A stretch of 64,000 nt of DNA from Thalassia testudinum (Eukaryota > Streptophyta > Magnoliopsida > Alismatales > Hydrocharitaceae), in assembly GCA_037157565.1 (NCBI GenBank), contig JAZHRO010000014.1, forward strand, positions 104,501,501 through 104,565,500, read 5' to 3'. Shown here piece after piece: positions 1-9,955 of this stretch (its first letter is position 1; every line of letters begins with the position of its first letter). A program made the position numbers and the translations under genes. The notes beneath the pieces are model-generated. The model saw only the letters and a program-made list of their open reading frames with translations. It was not told where the DNA came from and did not search any database.

Positions 1-243
1 CAATGAATGGCAAGGGGAAATGATCTTTCTTGGTTGCTTCATTGAGCTTCCTGTAATCAATACACACCTGCCATGAGGTGGTGGTGCGGGTGGGGATGGA
101 TTCACCATGCTCATTGGTAACAACGGTTAGCCTGGCTTTCTTTGGAACCACTTGAGTAGGGCTCACCCAGGGGCTTCCAGAGATGGGATAGATGATGTCG
201 GCGTCAAGCCACTTGATAATTTCTTTCTTAATGACCTCCCGCA
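1..243 (-). pseudogene. Element A reverse transcriptase, N-terminal fragment
   Basis: The minus strand encodes the first RT blocks: an IIKWLDADIIYPIS stretch, then WVSPTQVVPKKA, then CIDYRKLNEATKKDHFPLPF at the window edge. These match the palm and fingers entry of Ty3/gypsy RT. The FMDD box lies outside. The fragment joins almost directly to the protease: the usual linker of about 170 residues, with its AIGW and ISPSYCTHHI boxes (present in elements B and C), is missing. No functional polymerase can come from this part alone. Confidence 0.85.
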
Positions 244-265
244 TATTTTCTTGTCTCCGAAGGTT

Positions 266-740
266 CCACGGGATCATGTTCCTCAACACAATCGCAATCA
301 AAAGACTTGGTCACCCAGAAGATATCGAGCTACATTTTCTTGTCTCCAAAGGCGATTTCCATACATTCCGTGTCACAATCGATGTTCTCCTTAGCCATAG
401 CTAAGAAAGGTCTGCCTAAGATTATGGGTGCATTATGTAGTTTTTCAGGGACTTCCATGTTAAGCACCAAGAAGTCGACTGGAAAATAGAAGTCCTTGAC
501 CTGTACAATCATGTCCTCGACAACCCCCTTCGAGGTCTTCACAGATCTATCAGCCAGCTGGATGGTGACAAGTGTGGGTGTCAACTCTCTGAAACCAAAT
601 TGGTGGTACAGGGTTGTTGGAATCAGATTGATAGAAGCACCTAAGTCCAGGAGCACTTTATCAAATGTCATGTCCTAATATTGCAGGATATCAGGGGTGC
701 TCCTCGGTCAATTCGCTTGAGCGGAAGGTTGCCTGATATT
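266..740 (-). pseudogene. Element A retropepsin-like aspartic protease
   Basis: The longest open stretch (671 down to 330, 113 residues) holds the active-site motif DLGASINLIP near its start and the flap and C-terminal block PIILGRPFLAMAKENIDC near its end. DLG in place of the usual DTG or DSG is normal in Athila-type proteases. The enzyme would cleave the Gag-Pol polyprotein in the virus-like particle. The frame runs into a TAG just after the FGDKKM block, where element B continues with LRLDIFRASKNFDYD. An identical 14-base word occurs at 335-348 and 245-258, flanking this end. Confidence 0.85.
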
Positions 741-751
741 ACGGAACTTGC

Positions 752-2745
752 TTACTCGGAGAGCACAACCTTCCTAGGTGCTTGAGGTCTTGGCTTACGT
801 TTGGGTGTACAGGCATCCTTTAAAAACTTGGCGTAAGCCGGGATGTGCTTGATGGCTTCGAGGAGTGGAATATTAATCTGAACCTGCTTAAAGATCTCCA
901 ACAGCTCCTCAATTTCTACAACACTTTTCTTCTTCTTGATTATTTCCAAGGCCTCAGGGTAGGGTGTCTGAATAAAGATAGGGTCTATTTCTGGGTCCTT
1001 GGGTTTTTCCAATGCCTCTTCTGAGTCAGGTGTTTCAGCTGGTGAAGTCTCGGGAAGAGTCGGCCATTTGGGATCCTGGGTTTTGGTGCCACTTCTCAAG
1101 GTTACCACATTCGCAGAGGCATTGGGACCATGGGTTGATCCTTGAGAAGATAAGGATGAAGAAGCACCGAACCTAGGAGGTGTTTGTGGGGCCAGCTGGA
1201 CCATGTGAGCCTACCCGGGATTGCCCTGGAACCCTTGTGAATTGGGGCTCTGTTAATTACGTTTCGCGGGTTCGGTTGTGGCTGGGAAGGTAGGGATCCT
1301 TGTTGTTTACACTCCAATAGTTGGCTTAACTGTCCCTTTACTAAGGCCATTTCCTCTTGATGTTTCTGGTTCATTTCAGCCATCATCTTTATCAGGGTGT
1401 CGATTTGGTTCTGCAGGGGAGGGGGGCAAGTTTGGCTGCTGGTTTGGCTTGGGCTGGTTATGGAATTGAGGTGGTTTCTGGTTTGTCCAACCAAAGTTAG
1501 GGTGATTACGCCAGCCAGTGTTGTAAGTGTTGGAGAAAGGGTCAGGTTTAGCATATCCTTGGACAGCTTGTACATCTTCAAGGATAGCAGATGTCGATGG
1601 GGAGGGAAGAGAGTAATCAAGGGTTGAGGGAGCAAAGGTCCCTCCTTGGAACGTGGCCAGGGGTTGTTCCAGGTTCAGTTGGCTCAAGGGCTAGACCAGG
1701 TCAACATTGTGAGCTCCCTTTGCTAGGGAGAAGGTCTGTATTGGGCTCCTAGTCTGGTTCAATAGCTCATCAATCTTTTTATCCACCAATTCCACTCGAT
1801 CTAATTTCTTGGCAATGATGTCCATGTCAACCATTCCAGAATTTGCTTGTACCTCATAAATCCCACCACGGGGTTGATTGGATCGATTAAACTGGGTCAT
1901 GGAGGCATTGTTGAGCGAATTTTCGCTCATAGACTCAAAGAGCTCAAACGCTCTCTCCTCGTCTTTGTTCAGGAAATTCCCCCCGCATGAGGCATCGACG
2001 AAGTTCCGTAGGTTGCTGTCCAGACCATGGTAGAAGATCTGGGCCAATTGCCACCTTGGTACTTCGTGGTGTGGGCATTTCCTCAAGAGTTCATTAAATC
2101 CTTCCTATGCCTCATCGAACTGTTCCCCACCCTAGAGTGTAAAGGTAGTAATGTCTCTTCTGAGGGCATTGGTCTTCCCTATGGGGAAGAATTTCTTTAG
2201 AAATGCATGCCTCAGTTCTTCCCAGGTGGTGATGGGTCTACCTAGGGTTCTAAGCCAGTGAGATGCCTTGTCTCTCAGTGAGAAGGGGAACATCTTAATC
2301 AGAACAATGTCAAGGCTAATGTTCCTCGGTTTCACAGTTCAGGCTCTCCGGTCAAGATCCTCTAGGTGCTGGAAGGGGTCCTCATTTGAGCTTCCATGGA
2401 AGTGGCTCTGAATCAGACTCAAAACATTTGTTTTAGCTCAAAATCATCTCCCCCTTCGGGAATCCTAAGATGCAGCTCGACTCGAATAGCGAAAGGATTG
2501 TAGAAGTCGTGGAGGGGCCTAGGTTGGTCCTGGAATGGTGGTAGATCAGGTGGCAGTTGACGTTGTGGGCCTTGGAAAGGTGGTGGTGGTTGCCCTTGTG
2601 GGTTCTACAATCGGTGTATGGCTTGCATGATAGTGTGGATCTGTTGCTATTGAAGCTAGTGGTTTGCGTTAATCTGGGCTTGGATGATGGCCATTGTGTT
2701 TGGTGGGGGTTGGTCCTCAACCTCATCTACCCTAGGTTCAGCCAT
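752..2745 (-). pseudogene. Element A Gag polyprotein, decayed
   Basis: Gag packages the element RNA in cytoplasmic particles. The likely start is the ATG at 2745 (MAEPRVDEVEDQ). Then come SHFHGSSNEDPFQHLEDL, the core MFPFSLRDKASHWLRTLG with TWEELRHAFLKKFFP, the LLRKCPHHEVPRWQLAQIFY box, a GGNFL block and a Pro/Gln-rich C-terminal half. The end carries VTLRSGTKTQDP and FKQVQINIPLLEAIKHIPA before the protease. No CCHC zinc knuckle is visible, as in other Athila Gags. In-frame stops are frequent (near 2660, 2610, 2340, 2130, 2105 and 1690). Several fit CAG to TAG or TGG to TAG changes. Confidence 0.85.
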
Positions 2746-3933
2746 GTTTCTAGCAGAATCAAGTCGCCTGGATTCCCATCCCAAAATAAACAACTCAGGA
2801 TGCAGTGAGTGTCTCCCATGCATACACTAGAGAATACTAGGAGGGGATGCGGAGAGCGACAGATGTGAGAAGTGTGTTCAATCAAGCAAACAAGCCTAAT
2901 CCTTATGGTGTATTCCTTAGTGGACCTAGAAATCTCCAAAAGGGTGATTAAGTCCGTAAGCACTGGACTCCCCTTCCCAAAGCTAATCTAGCCAAGTTGA
3001 TTACGAGGGGATTGCAAGGAAGGTTCTTCCTTTGGCTTAGGCCACCGGTTCCATAGACCCCACAACCGCGGTCATTTGACACTGCCCCGCAGCCTAGTCA
3101 CCAAATTCTACTAAGGGAATGAAAGCCAAGTGCCCAGCGAACAAAACCTTGCCTCTCGAGACTTAAGCCAGTCCTGCCTAAGGCACGTCTACTCTGTTTT
3201 AAAAGGTCTAGGACAGTGTTTGTGCGAGGGTTATGTGATGAGGCATTGATTGGGGTAGTGCCTCTTAGTTTTCCACTTTCAGTGTGTGTGCTCCTATCAA
3301 AACATGGTTTTCAAGCAAGGATTCTTGTTTAGATGTGGTGTCTTTTAATGTTTTATCCTTACTTTAGTATCTTTTAGGATTAACGTGTCTTAATATTTTC
3401 AGACAAGTTTTAGTGGGCATGTCAAGTTTTGCACACAATTCGGTGAAAGTAGATTTCCTTTTGTTGTGTAGAGGCTCTACAACCCTAATGTACTCATCCT
3501 AATGATCATGCAGCTTCTATTAGATGAGTCATTTTTAAGGTTGAGTGGTGCGGCCCAAGTCAATTCAAGGTGGCTTCGCAAACACCACTCAAAAAATGAA
3601 AGAAGAACACTCCAAGGATTTATTCAGAATGTTAAAGTGTATTTTTCTTGTTGGGTGATGTGTTAAGGATGTGGGTCAGGCAATCATGCACCATGCCAAT
3701 TTTTTTAGTTTTATAATTTTTTTATATATATTTTTTTTAAGCAAGCAAACAACCATGGGCGAAGAAATACTCACGACCGGTCCTTGTTGCACCTACTCCC
3801 TTGTTACCGTCATGAGTTGCGCTACTTCGCCGTCCAAGCGTCGAATTCCTGCAACCATCAAGTAGAAGGAGACAAGGCATTAGACAATGTGAGCATGGAT
3901 GTAAAATGGAAGTGAAAAAACAAATCCGTTGCC
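2746..3933 (-). other. Element A untranslated leader
   Basis: About 1.2 kb lies between the PBS and gag with no convincing protein. One block (about 3030-3110) is matched in the leader of element B (16280-16400): both carry a GGTGACTA stretch, a GGGGCAGTG core and a run reading CAAATGACCG on the element strand. A block shared through elements otherwise so diverged may be an RNA packaging or dimerisation signal, but this is inference. A T-rich tract lies near 3700-3740. Confidence 0.6.
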
Positions 3934-3951
3934 TCCCCGGCAACGGTGCCA
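3934..3951 (-). other. Element A primer-binding site, tRNA-Asp
   Basis: On the minus strand this reads TGGCACCGTTGCCGGGGA. It differs by one base (A for G at position 5) from the complement of the 3' end of plant tRNA-Asp. It sits five bases inside the LTR edge and fixes the element's orientation and the LTR-leader boundary. Confidence 0.9.
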
Positions 3952-4147
3952 AAAACTGATGTGTGCGTGCACGTGTGTTTAGAAGAGTCGTTATAGCTTG
4001 TGCTCGCAACGTCGATTTTTAAAATGAAGAAACGGATGTGAGTCCGAGTGTCAATCTCAGGGAGGCATGAAAATCGAATTTTTCTTGTCACTTAATGTCA
4101 TGAAAATCGTGGGGTTTTGCTTGCGAAAAGGCACGAGTGAAAAGTGA

Positions 4148-4186
4148 GTGAGAGAGGGAGAAAGAGAGAGAGAGAGAGAGAGAGAA
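4148..4186. repeat. (AG)n microsatellite
   Basis: A run of AG dinucleotides broken by a few A residues, inside the downstream part of the element A LTR. On the element strand it is a CT tract downstream of the TATA box. Confidence 0.9.
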
Positions 4187-4502
4187 TAGGGTTAGAATTT
4201 CTTCATTCACAGCATGCAATTCAAACATAAAAGAGAGCAAGCAATTGAATAGAAAACAACTTCATTTAACATGCAACTTTAGTTCATAATTACAACACTA
4301 GATAAATGCTTGAACATAAGTAAAGCTTAGGATAAAGAGGGAAAGAGAGAGAGAGAAGACGACGAGGCAGCCACGGTGGTGGAGGGGAGCTCTGTCGGTG
4401 GCTCGTCGTCTCCGGCAATTACAAAGAGGGCTAATGGTAGCTAGGAGGGAGGTAGAACACTTGCAAGTGGAGTGAATGCCTCCCATGGGTGGTTGGAAGG
4501 GG

Positions 4503-4510
4503 TTTAAATA
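4503..4510 (-). promoter_or_regulatory. Probable TATA box of element A LTR
   Basis: TATTTAAA on the minus strand, about 850 bases from the LTR start and 550 from its end. This is the relative place where TATAAAA occurs in the other LTRs here. Confidence 0.5.
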
Positions 4511-4860
4511 GGAAGAAGGGCTTTCCAAATGAAGAAAGGGTTTTAGCAACGTCCGAGACGTCACTAAAACCCTTCCCAAAACGTCAGTGAAAACCCCTAC
4601 CCACCGGTTGCTCGTGCACATTTGTGCTTCTTCGCGCGTGATCCGCGTGCGCGTGTCATAAGCCGTCCAATCGAAGATCGGATGGCTGAGCTTTCGCGTG
4701 GGGCGCTGGCTTGGATTGCGCTAAGCCGTGCGCGTCTACCGCGTCATCGTGTGCGTGAGCTTCCGTGCGCATCCGTTGTGTCGCGCGGCTCCATCTGCAC
4801 CATCCACTGCTGATAGTGCGGTCGAATTTACGTGGTACGTGCCTTCACCTTATGATTTCT

Positions 4861-4928
4861 GCGAGGCGCGATTCGAACCCGCGTCGCATGAGTGCGAGTG
4901 AGCGCTTCGACCGTTGCGCTGCACCCAC
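4861..4928 (-). other. tRNA-like module in element A U3
   Basis: On the minus strand, a 20-base D-arm-like hairpin (4901-4920, stem AGCGC/GCGCT) is followed by a TCGCA/TGCGA stem and a T-arm-like hairpin (4867-4883, CGCGG, loop GTTCGAA, TCGCG). The two ends resemble the A and B boxes of an RNA polymerase III promoter, and the whole is close to tRNA size. It is not a usable tRNA, since the anticodon loop and acceptor stem are irregular. Similar modules lie in the same orientation in the LTRs of elements B and J. Confidence 0.5.
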
Positions 4929-5405
4929 TGCTTTGTCGCGGCGAGGGTGGGCACGCGGGTAGCTCTCAGCCATTCGATCGAAGATCGACGGTTGAGATTC
5001 ATCCTCCGAGTGAAGGTGGAAGCGGGCGGTAGTCTGGATGCAGCAAGCGGGTGCCACGTGGCGCACCGTGGGCCGTTGATCATCAAATTAACGGTCAGAA
5101 CTTCTTGGGCCCATTGTAGGAGCTTCGAATGTCGGATTTGGCCAATTTCGAGTCCGTTGGACTCCGTTCGTCGCTTTGAATCCATCCGTGCGGTCCGATT
5201 ACTCATCTGAGGCTTACTTTGACAAGTACTTATACAAATGGCCATTAATACTCTTTTATAAGCAATCTTGATGTATGATGCATGCAATGCTCCCATTCTA
5301 TTTGTGATGTGTTATCTGTGCATTTTGTTCTTAAGATGGACCCCATTTAATAGATTATCACCCCAAGATGCAGTGTTATCACTCCCTCAGTAGCTTCCTG
5401 CTGAA

Positions 5406-5627
5406 TTGTGGGACATGATAAGTCAGCTGAATCAACATCATGATCCCCCCTCTGATTATCCTCTATTTTCCACCACTACTTCACACTTTCTTATAGCTAG
5501 ACTTTTTGGAGTAGGGGTGCACAATCAGCTAGTTCGCATCTCCGGACCACTAATTCTAGGAGCATATGAGCATATCTTTCTCTTAATCTTGACCGACTTC
5601 TATGCAAGAACTGATACATCTGATTGA
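5406..5627 (+). pseudogene. Residual ORF downstream of pol in element E, function unknown
   Basis: 73 residues are open, starting MWDMISQLNQHHD and ending ILTDFYARTDTSD, then a stop, VFAQLETLN and more stops. Element B has only the last part of this (VAQLEELN after the end of integrase), so the first 60 residues have no match in B. The position between pol and the 3' UTR is where some Athila elements carry an extra envelope-like or accessory ORF. No signal peptide or convincing membrane segment is seen, and I do not recognise the sequence. It could also be a remnant of another insertion. Confidence 0.35.
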
Positions 5628-7669
5628 GTTTTTGCCCAGCTGGAGACATTAAACTCTGCATCTATCCCACATTCCACGATCATCTATACATAACTATTTT
5701 TATACATAGCATATTTTTCTCTTAGCATATTTTCTTTCTGCATACTAACAGATTGGCCGGTGCTGAATATATAATTTTAGGCTCAATTATGGGTGATTTC
5801 TACCCATTTACTCCCTGCTGTATTTATTTTCTTTTATATTCATGCATGAGGACATGCAAGAACTTACGCATGAGGGGGGGTAGATACAACAAAACTAAAA
5901 ATTTTTTATGCCAACCCTTAGGAAAACCTTGGTGCTGCATGTCAAATGTACTTTAGGACCCTAAATAAAAGAACAATCGACTCCACCTCCAATGGTCGCA
6001 TTGGAGCTAGAAATCGTCTGCAACAACTATTTCCAACTCACCTGCTCTCCTCTTATTCTAAATTTAGGGTCAAGCTGAATGTAACCCAAAAGGAAAATTT
6101 TATGAAGTACGAATATAAGAGGTTAATTGTTTATAGCATATATACATATTGCACTCATGTATAAGATTATTTTATTAAAAGAATGCATTAGGGATTTTAT
6201 CCTCTAGTTGATTCCTGTAATCTGGAATCCAGTACAAATTTTCACACACACGTAGAATTTGCAATGGATTCACGGTGAAGGCTGATAAACGTCTTTAGTC
6301 TATCGAGAAGAAGCAGTGCTTCTTTTCCTGAACCCCTGGACAGTGTTTTGGGAGTCAGGTAGATTTTCCTCCAAAAATCCACCAAATAATGTGAGATGAG
6401 AGTAGAGTATACTGGTGCTCTGAGATTAGTACAAGGAATCCGAAGTCCTAGATAATTAGGTGATGATACTCTGAGATTACACATAGTTTTCACTCTCAGT
6501 TCCTGCATATACATTTTGTGTGAATTTTGAGAGCCACCAAATAAGGCAAATGCGTGGAGAGCAAGTTTTCATAAAACTAGGGCTAAGGTAGATGGTTACG
6601 ACCATTCTTTATAGAATCCTCGACTGAAGGAGGGTATTGATGTTAAGGTCAGAAATACACTGTCCTATCCATTTCTCCCGGTGCCGTGAGTAGGTACTTA
6701 TACTAAATAAGCCACCCAATGTCTCTTGAGTACCACCAATCCCTAATAATGCCTCTTCAATAAAATTCATGAATGTGTTGCTAGATTGTGTTGAGTTAGA
6801 AAAATTATATATGAAAAAAAAAGAAGAATGAAAAAATGAGAAAATGAGAAAAAGGGAAAAAAAGAAAAAAAGAAAAAAAGAAGAAAAAGAGAAGAAAGGG
6901 CAGAAAAAGAGTTTGTGAATATTTAGTGTTTATTTCAATTGCATTGAGGTAATACCACCAAATAAATTTTAGATCCACCAAATATGGACTTAACCCACCT
7001 TTCTTATGTTTCTGACCGCTTGAATACTGGCTGAGGAATTCCAGCTTAGTGTTAGAGTTATAAAAACTCAATTAAAGTGTTAATGCCAAGTGAGACCACC
7101 AAATAGAGGTCATATGTGTGAATTTGGTGAGACTGTAAGCTCTAAGAAAAGAGAAAAGGGGGGAAAGAAAAAGAAAAAGAGAGAGAGAATGAATACAAAG
7201 GAATCAAAAGAGGGCATAGTTTTTCTCGTCTTTCTCTGAGTTGAGTTACTTAGTAATCTAGGAATCTAGATTCTATAGCACTAATCTCTATGTAGCAATA
7301 GGTGAGAGTGAGCCACCAAATAAACACTCGTACCCCTCAGAGATTCTCTACCTAAGCTTAAAGCCGGGGGGGAAATCATAAAATATCTTAAATACCCTGA
7401 GGGAAGAAAATTGGCCTATCCCGCTAGAATTTTTACTACGGGTCAAGTATAAGCTTTAGAGGTGAATTAGTTTTTCATTCGAATCCGTTGCAAAAGCTAC
7501 ATAGCTACACTGTCACGATTGTCTGGATTTCTAGAGCATAGGATGAAAATGAAAAGGAGAAAAATCTCTAAGCATACACTTGATAAAATAATCAATCCCT
7601 TGGGGACCCTTTTGTAAATAACTTAGTCTTGCATTTGCTAGGGACTAGCAAGATTTAGGCATGAGAGTA
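5628..7669 (+). other. Element E 3' UTR
   Basis: Non-coding. It starts near a GAGGACATGCAAG...GCATGAGGGGGG motif (5841-5880) and ends with AGGCATGAGAGTA before the LTR. It matches the 3' UTRs of B (22530-24246, same strand) and H (56040-57760, opposite strand). Shared features include the TCGAGAAGAAGCA block, the CTGAAGGAGGGTATTGATGT block and about five spaced CCACCAAATA words. An A/G-only tract lies at 6814-6907. Confidence 0.7.
6814..6907 (+). repeat. Purine-only low-complexity tract
   Basis: A stretch of almost only A and G (GAAAAAAAG-type repeats). It has counterparts as an A-rich run in B (23509-23558) and a T/C-rich run in H (about 56455-56510 and 57360-57480), at similar places in their 3' UTRs. 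Confidence 0.85.
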
Positions 7670-9955
7670 TGATTGCGCAGCAATCATAGGTCTTAATTGA
7701 CCTTAATTAGGCTAGGACTGAGCATAAATTAGGATAATTCATGCATGCATAAGCATTACCTGCATCTTTACTGCTTTCTTTTAGTTATGCATAAAATAAT
7801 GCTATAATGTGCTGAATAGGTGCATTATGTCAATTACAGGTAATAAGCTGGATCTGAAGCTGGATCAGGAATAATTGGTGTTGTAGCAGAGCTAGACCAG
7901 AAGACTTAGATTAGATATAGTAAATAATGATGTAAAGGAATTAAGGTATGCTACTCTATTAAGTAGGAATAAAGCAGTAAAATGTGAAGAACTTAGGTCC
8001 ATCCTAGCCCTAGGATAGCCTATAAGCCTCCCCAAGCCTTAGCCACCCTTAGATTATGTCACCACACCCTATGAAACCCTAAAACCATAATTCCAACCCT
8101 TATCTGGATGTCCAGATGAATTATAGGATGTCCAGAACCCTTAGCCAACTCCCGTACACCTTAAACCCACTTCTGCAGTGTTATTGGAAGTCCAGACACT
8201 TTGTCAGACATCCAATTTCTGCAGAGTAGCCAAGACAGAACCTAGAATTCCCCCTGACTCTGATTGGGCATCCAGAATTGAAGTCCGGACTTCTGATTTT
8301 TGAGTATAAGACGTCTGATTCTATTTTTGGATGTCTGGAACTGTTCTCTAGTTCCTGTTTTGAGATTCAAGCCTTGATCTTGGATCTCTAGCTCCCTAAA
8401 CCCAATTCCAACCCCATAGGAACCTAAATTAAGGTACCCTAACCCTAGTACATCACCTCTATACTTCCATAAGGACCTAATTAGGTCCTCACTAAACCCA
8501 ATTGACTTAGATCATAGTCAATTACCATTGCATAATCAATTGGACTCATAGGGTACACTTGAGCTCAGATCTCAACCCACACAATTCCAATTGGACTCAA
8601 TGAGAGTCCAATTGACCTAAGCCCAACCTAATTGAGTTATTTCACTCTCAATTAGGTTCACACCCATTCAATTAAACTTGTGCTAAGTTTAATTGCAATT
8701 CCTCCTTTGCAATTAGGGTTTGCAACCCTAATTTAAGGCATACACCAACCTAAACCCCTTAGGACCTAACCTAGACCACCTAGCCACATAGAGCACGGCC
8801 ACACTCACACACACACACACCCATTCATGCACAAAAACTCATCTAGAGTTCTCTAGAACTCTCTTCATAGTGATGCCACTCTTGGTTGCTAATTTTAGCA
8901 ACCAAGAGCCATTCAATTCTTAGATCCACTTTTTATGGATCTAAGAACTACCTCTCTCTCACCATGGCCGGCCAATTATGGGGCTCTCTCTAGAGAGTTC
9001 CACACTTCTCTAGAGAGTCTCCCTTAGGTCTATAAAAAGACCTAAGGGGTGGCCATTTGCACCCATCCCATTCTTGGCACTCATTCACCTTCTAGGTTAG
9101 CTACCTTCACATTCATTCCACCTCCATGAGTTGTGCACCATGGCTACCACCATCTCCACGCCAGGATGCTGGATCATCTCCCCAACCTCTCTCCAAGGGT
9201 CGGCCTAAGCACCATTGGCCACCCTCCTCCTCTCAACCACTCAAAGGCCATCGGAGACCACCTCCGAATGCCCTTCTTTTCTGCTAGATTAGTAGCTAGT
9301 TCTTTATATTTATATGCTTTCATTTGCTACTTAGTGGTGTAGCTCTTATTCTCCCCCAATGATGCATGCAAAATCCCCTCATAGATTCCTGTATGCGATC
9401 ATTTTCTGTTAGCTAGATTTGTATTTTTCAAGGTTTCCTTATTAGGCTTTCCTCTAAACTCCATGTTGTAAACATCCTCCTGAATGAATGAATAAAAGAT
9501 ATATTTTTTATATACATATATCTATGTTGAAAATCAATTTATTTCATGTGATTCAAGTTGCCTGCTTTTCAATTTTATATATTGCAACAAGCATGTCGGT
9601 TCCTGAAAATATTGAAGATTTAACTATCAATGCATTTTTCGTAAATGGCCACCATATAACTAAAATTGTGCATACCGAAACTCATACGTTCACCTTCATT
9701 ATCTATCTAACACAAGCGCACGTAATCAAAGTTCACAATAGAAGTGGAAAAACTTTATTCCGAAGATTGAAAATCGATGTGCGATTCTAAACAAGTAGAG
9801 CGATAAAAGATCGATTTCAGATTTGAACAAATGCCTCCTAGAGATGAACGACCGGGACTCAAAGTCTCGTTATCTTTTTATAAATATTTTTTGTTTAATC
9901 GTATTGCGCACTATACTACAATGCATTTTCCTATCAAAACATGCTTTACAAGACA
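7670..9955 (+). repeat. Element E 3' LTR (about 2.29 kb)
   Basis: Begins TGATTGCGCAGCAATCATAG directly after the polypurine tract, matching the start of the B LTR (TGATTACATAGCAATCATAG). It ends near ATGCTTTACA (9950) or AGACA (9955); the B LTR also ends AGACA. Contents: a cluster of GATGTCCAGA / GACGTCTGA words (8100-8345), repeated CCAATTGAC-type words (8500-8700), a short CA repeat (8806-8822) and TATAAAAAG at 9031. The partner 5' LTR is not in the window. Confidence 0.75.
9031..9039 (+). promoter_or_regulatory. Probable TATA box of element E LTR
   Basis: TATAAAAAG, about 1.36 kb into the LTR, preceded by TTAGGTC and followed by CCTAAGG. These flanks form a short inverted repeat around it. 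Confidence 0.55.

Larger units (their letters stand above)
1..5360 (-). mobile_element. Element A: Athila-type Ty3/gypsy retrotransposon, 5' portion
   Basis: Read on the minus strand the order is 5' LTR (3957-5360), tRNA-Asp PBS (3934-3951), leader, gag, protease and the start of reverse transcriptase, which runs off the left edge. The order and the Gag and protease motifs are those of Athila-lineage Ty3/gypsy elements. The rest of pol and the 3' LTR would lie left of the window. The coding part carries several stops and a deletion between protease and RT, so this copy is not autonomous. Its 5' LTR ends inside the 3' part of element E, so A is probably younger than E. Confidence 0.85.
3957..5360 (-). 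repeat. Element A 5' LTR (about 1.40 kb)
   Basis: On the minus strand the LTR begins TGATAATCTATT at 5360 and ends CACACATCA at 3957, just before the PBS. It carries the U3 block seen in other LTRs here (words like GATCGGAC, CCACGTGGC), a tRNA-like module (4861-4928), an AT-rich TATA box (4503-4510) and a GA-rich tract (4148-4186). Open frames on either strand inside it look like chance frames in GC-rich U3. The outer end abuts element E; the predicted duplicated base pairs outside are CCCCA, but the other side is not in the window. Confidence 0.8.
5361..9955 (+). mobile_element. Element E: 3' end and 3' LTR of an Athila-type element
   Basis: Plus strand. A residual open stretch (5406-5627) is followed by a GAGGACATGCAA plus purine motif, a 1.8 kb 3' UTR closely like those of elements B and H, a polypurine tract just before 7670, and a 2.3 kb LTR. 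The 5' side is cut by the LTR of element A, so gag and pol presumably lie left of the window. The right side meets the leader of element D, which suggests that E landed in D. Confidence 0.8.

Noticed and set aside
4622..5296. Several overlapping open frames (up to 148 residues) on both strands
   Set aside because: All lie in the A LTR U3, rich in CG words that lack stops. They overlap each other on both strands.
6805..7071. 88-residue Phe-rich antisense frame
   Set aside because: It is produced by the A/G-only tract of the E 3' UTR read on the other strand.
9133..9342. Short frame downstream of the E TATA box
   Set aside because: It lies within the LTR; 69 residues with no homologue in other LTRs.
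9488..9790. 100-residue frame near the E LTR end
   Set aside because: It is in the R/U5 part of the E LTR, and the matching part of the B LTR has no such frame.
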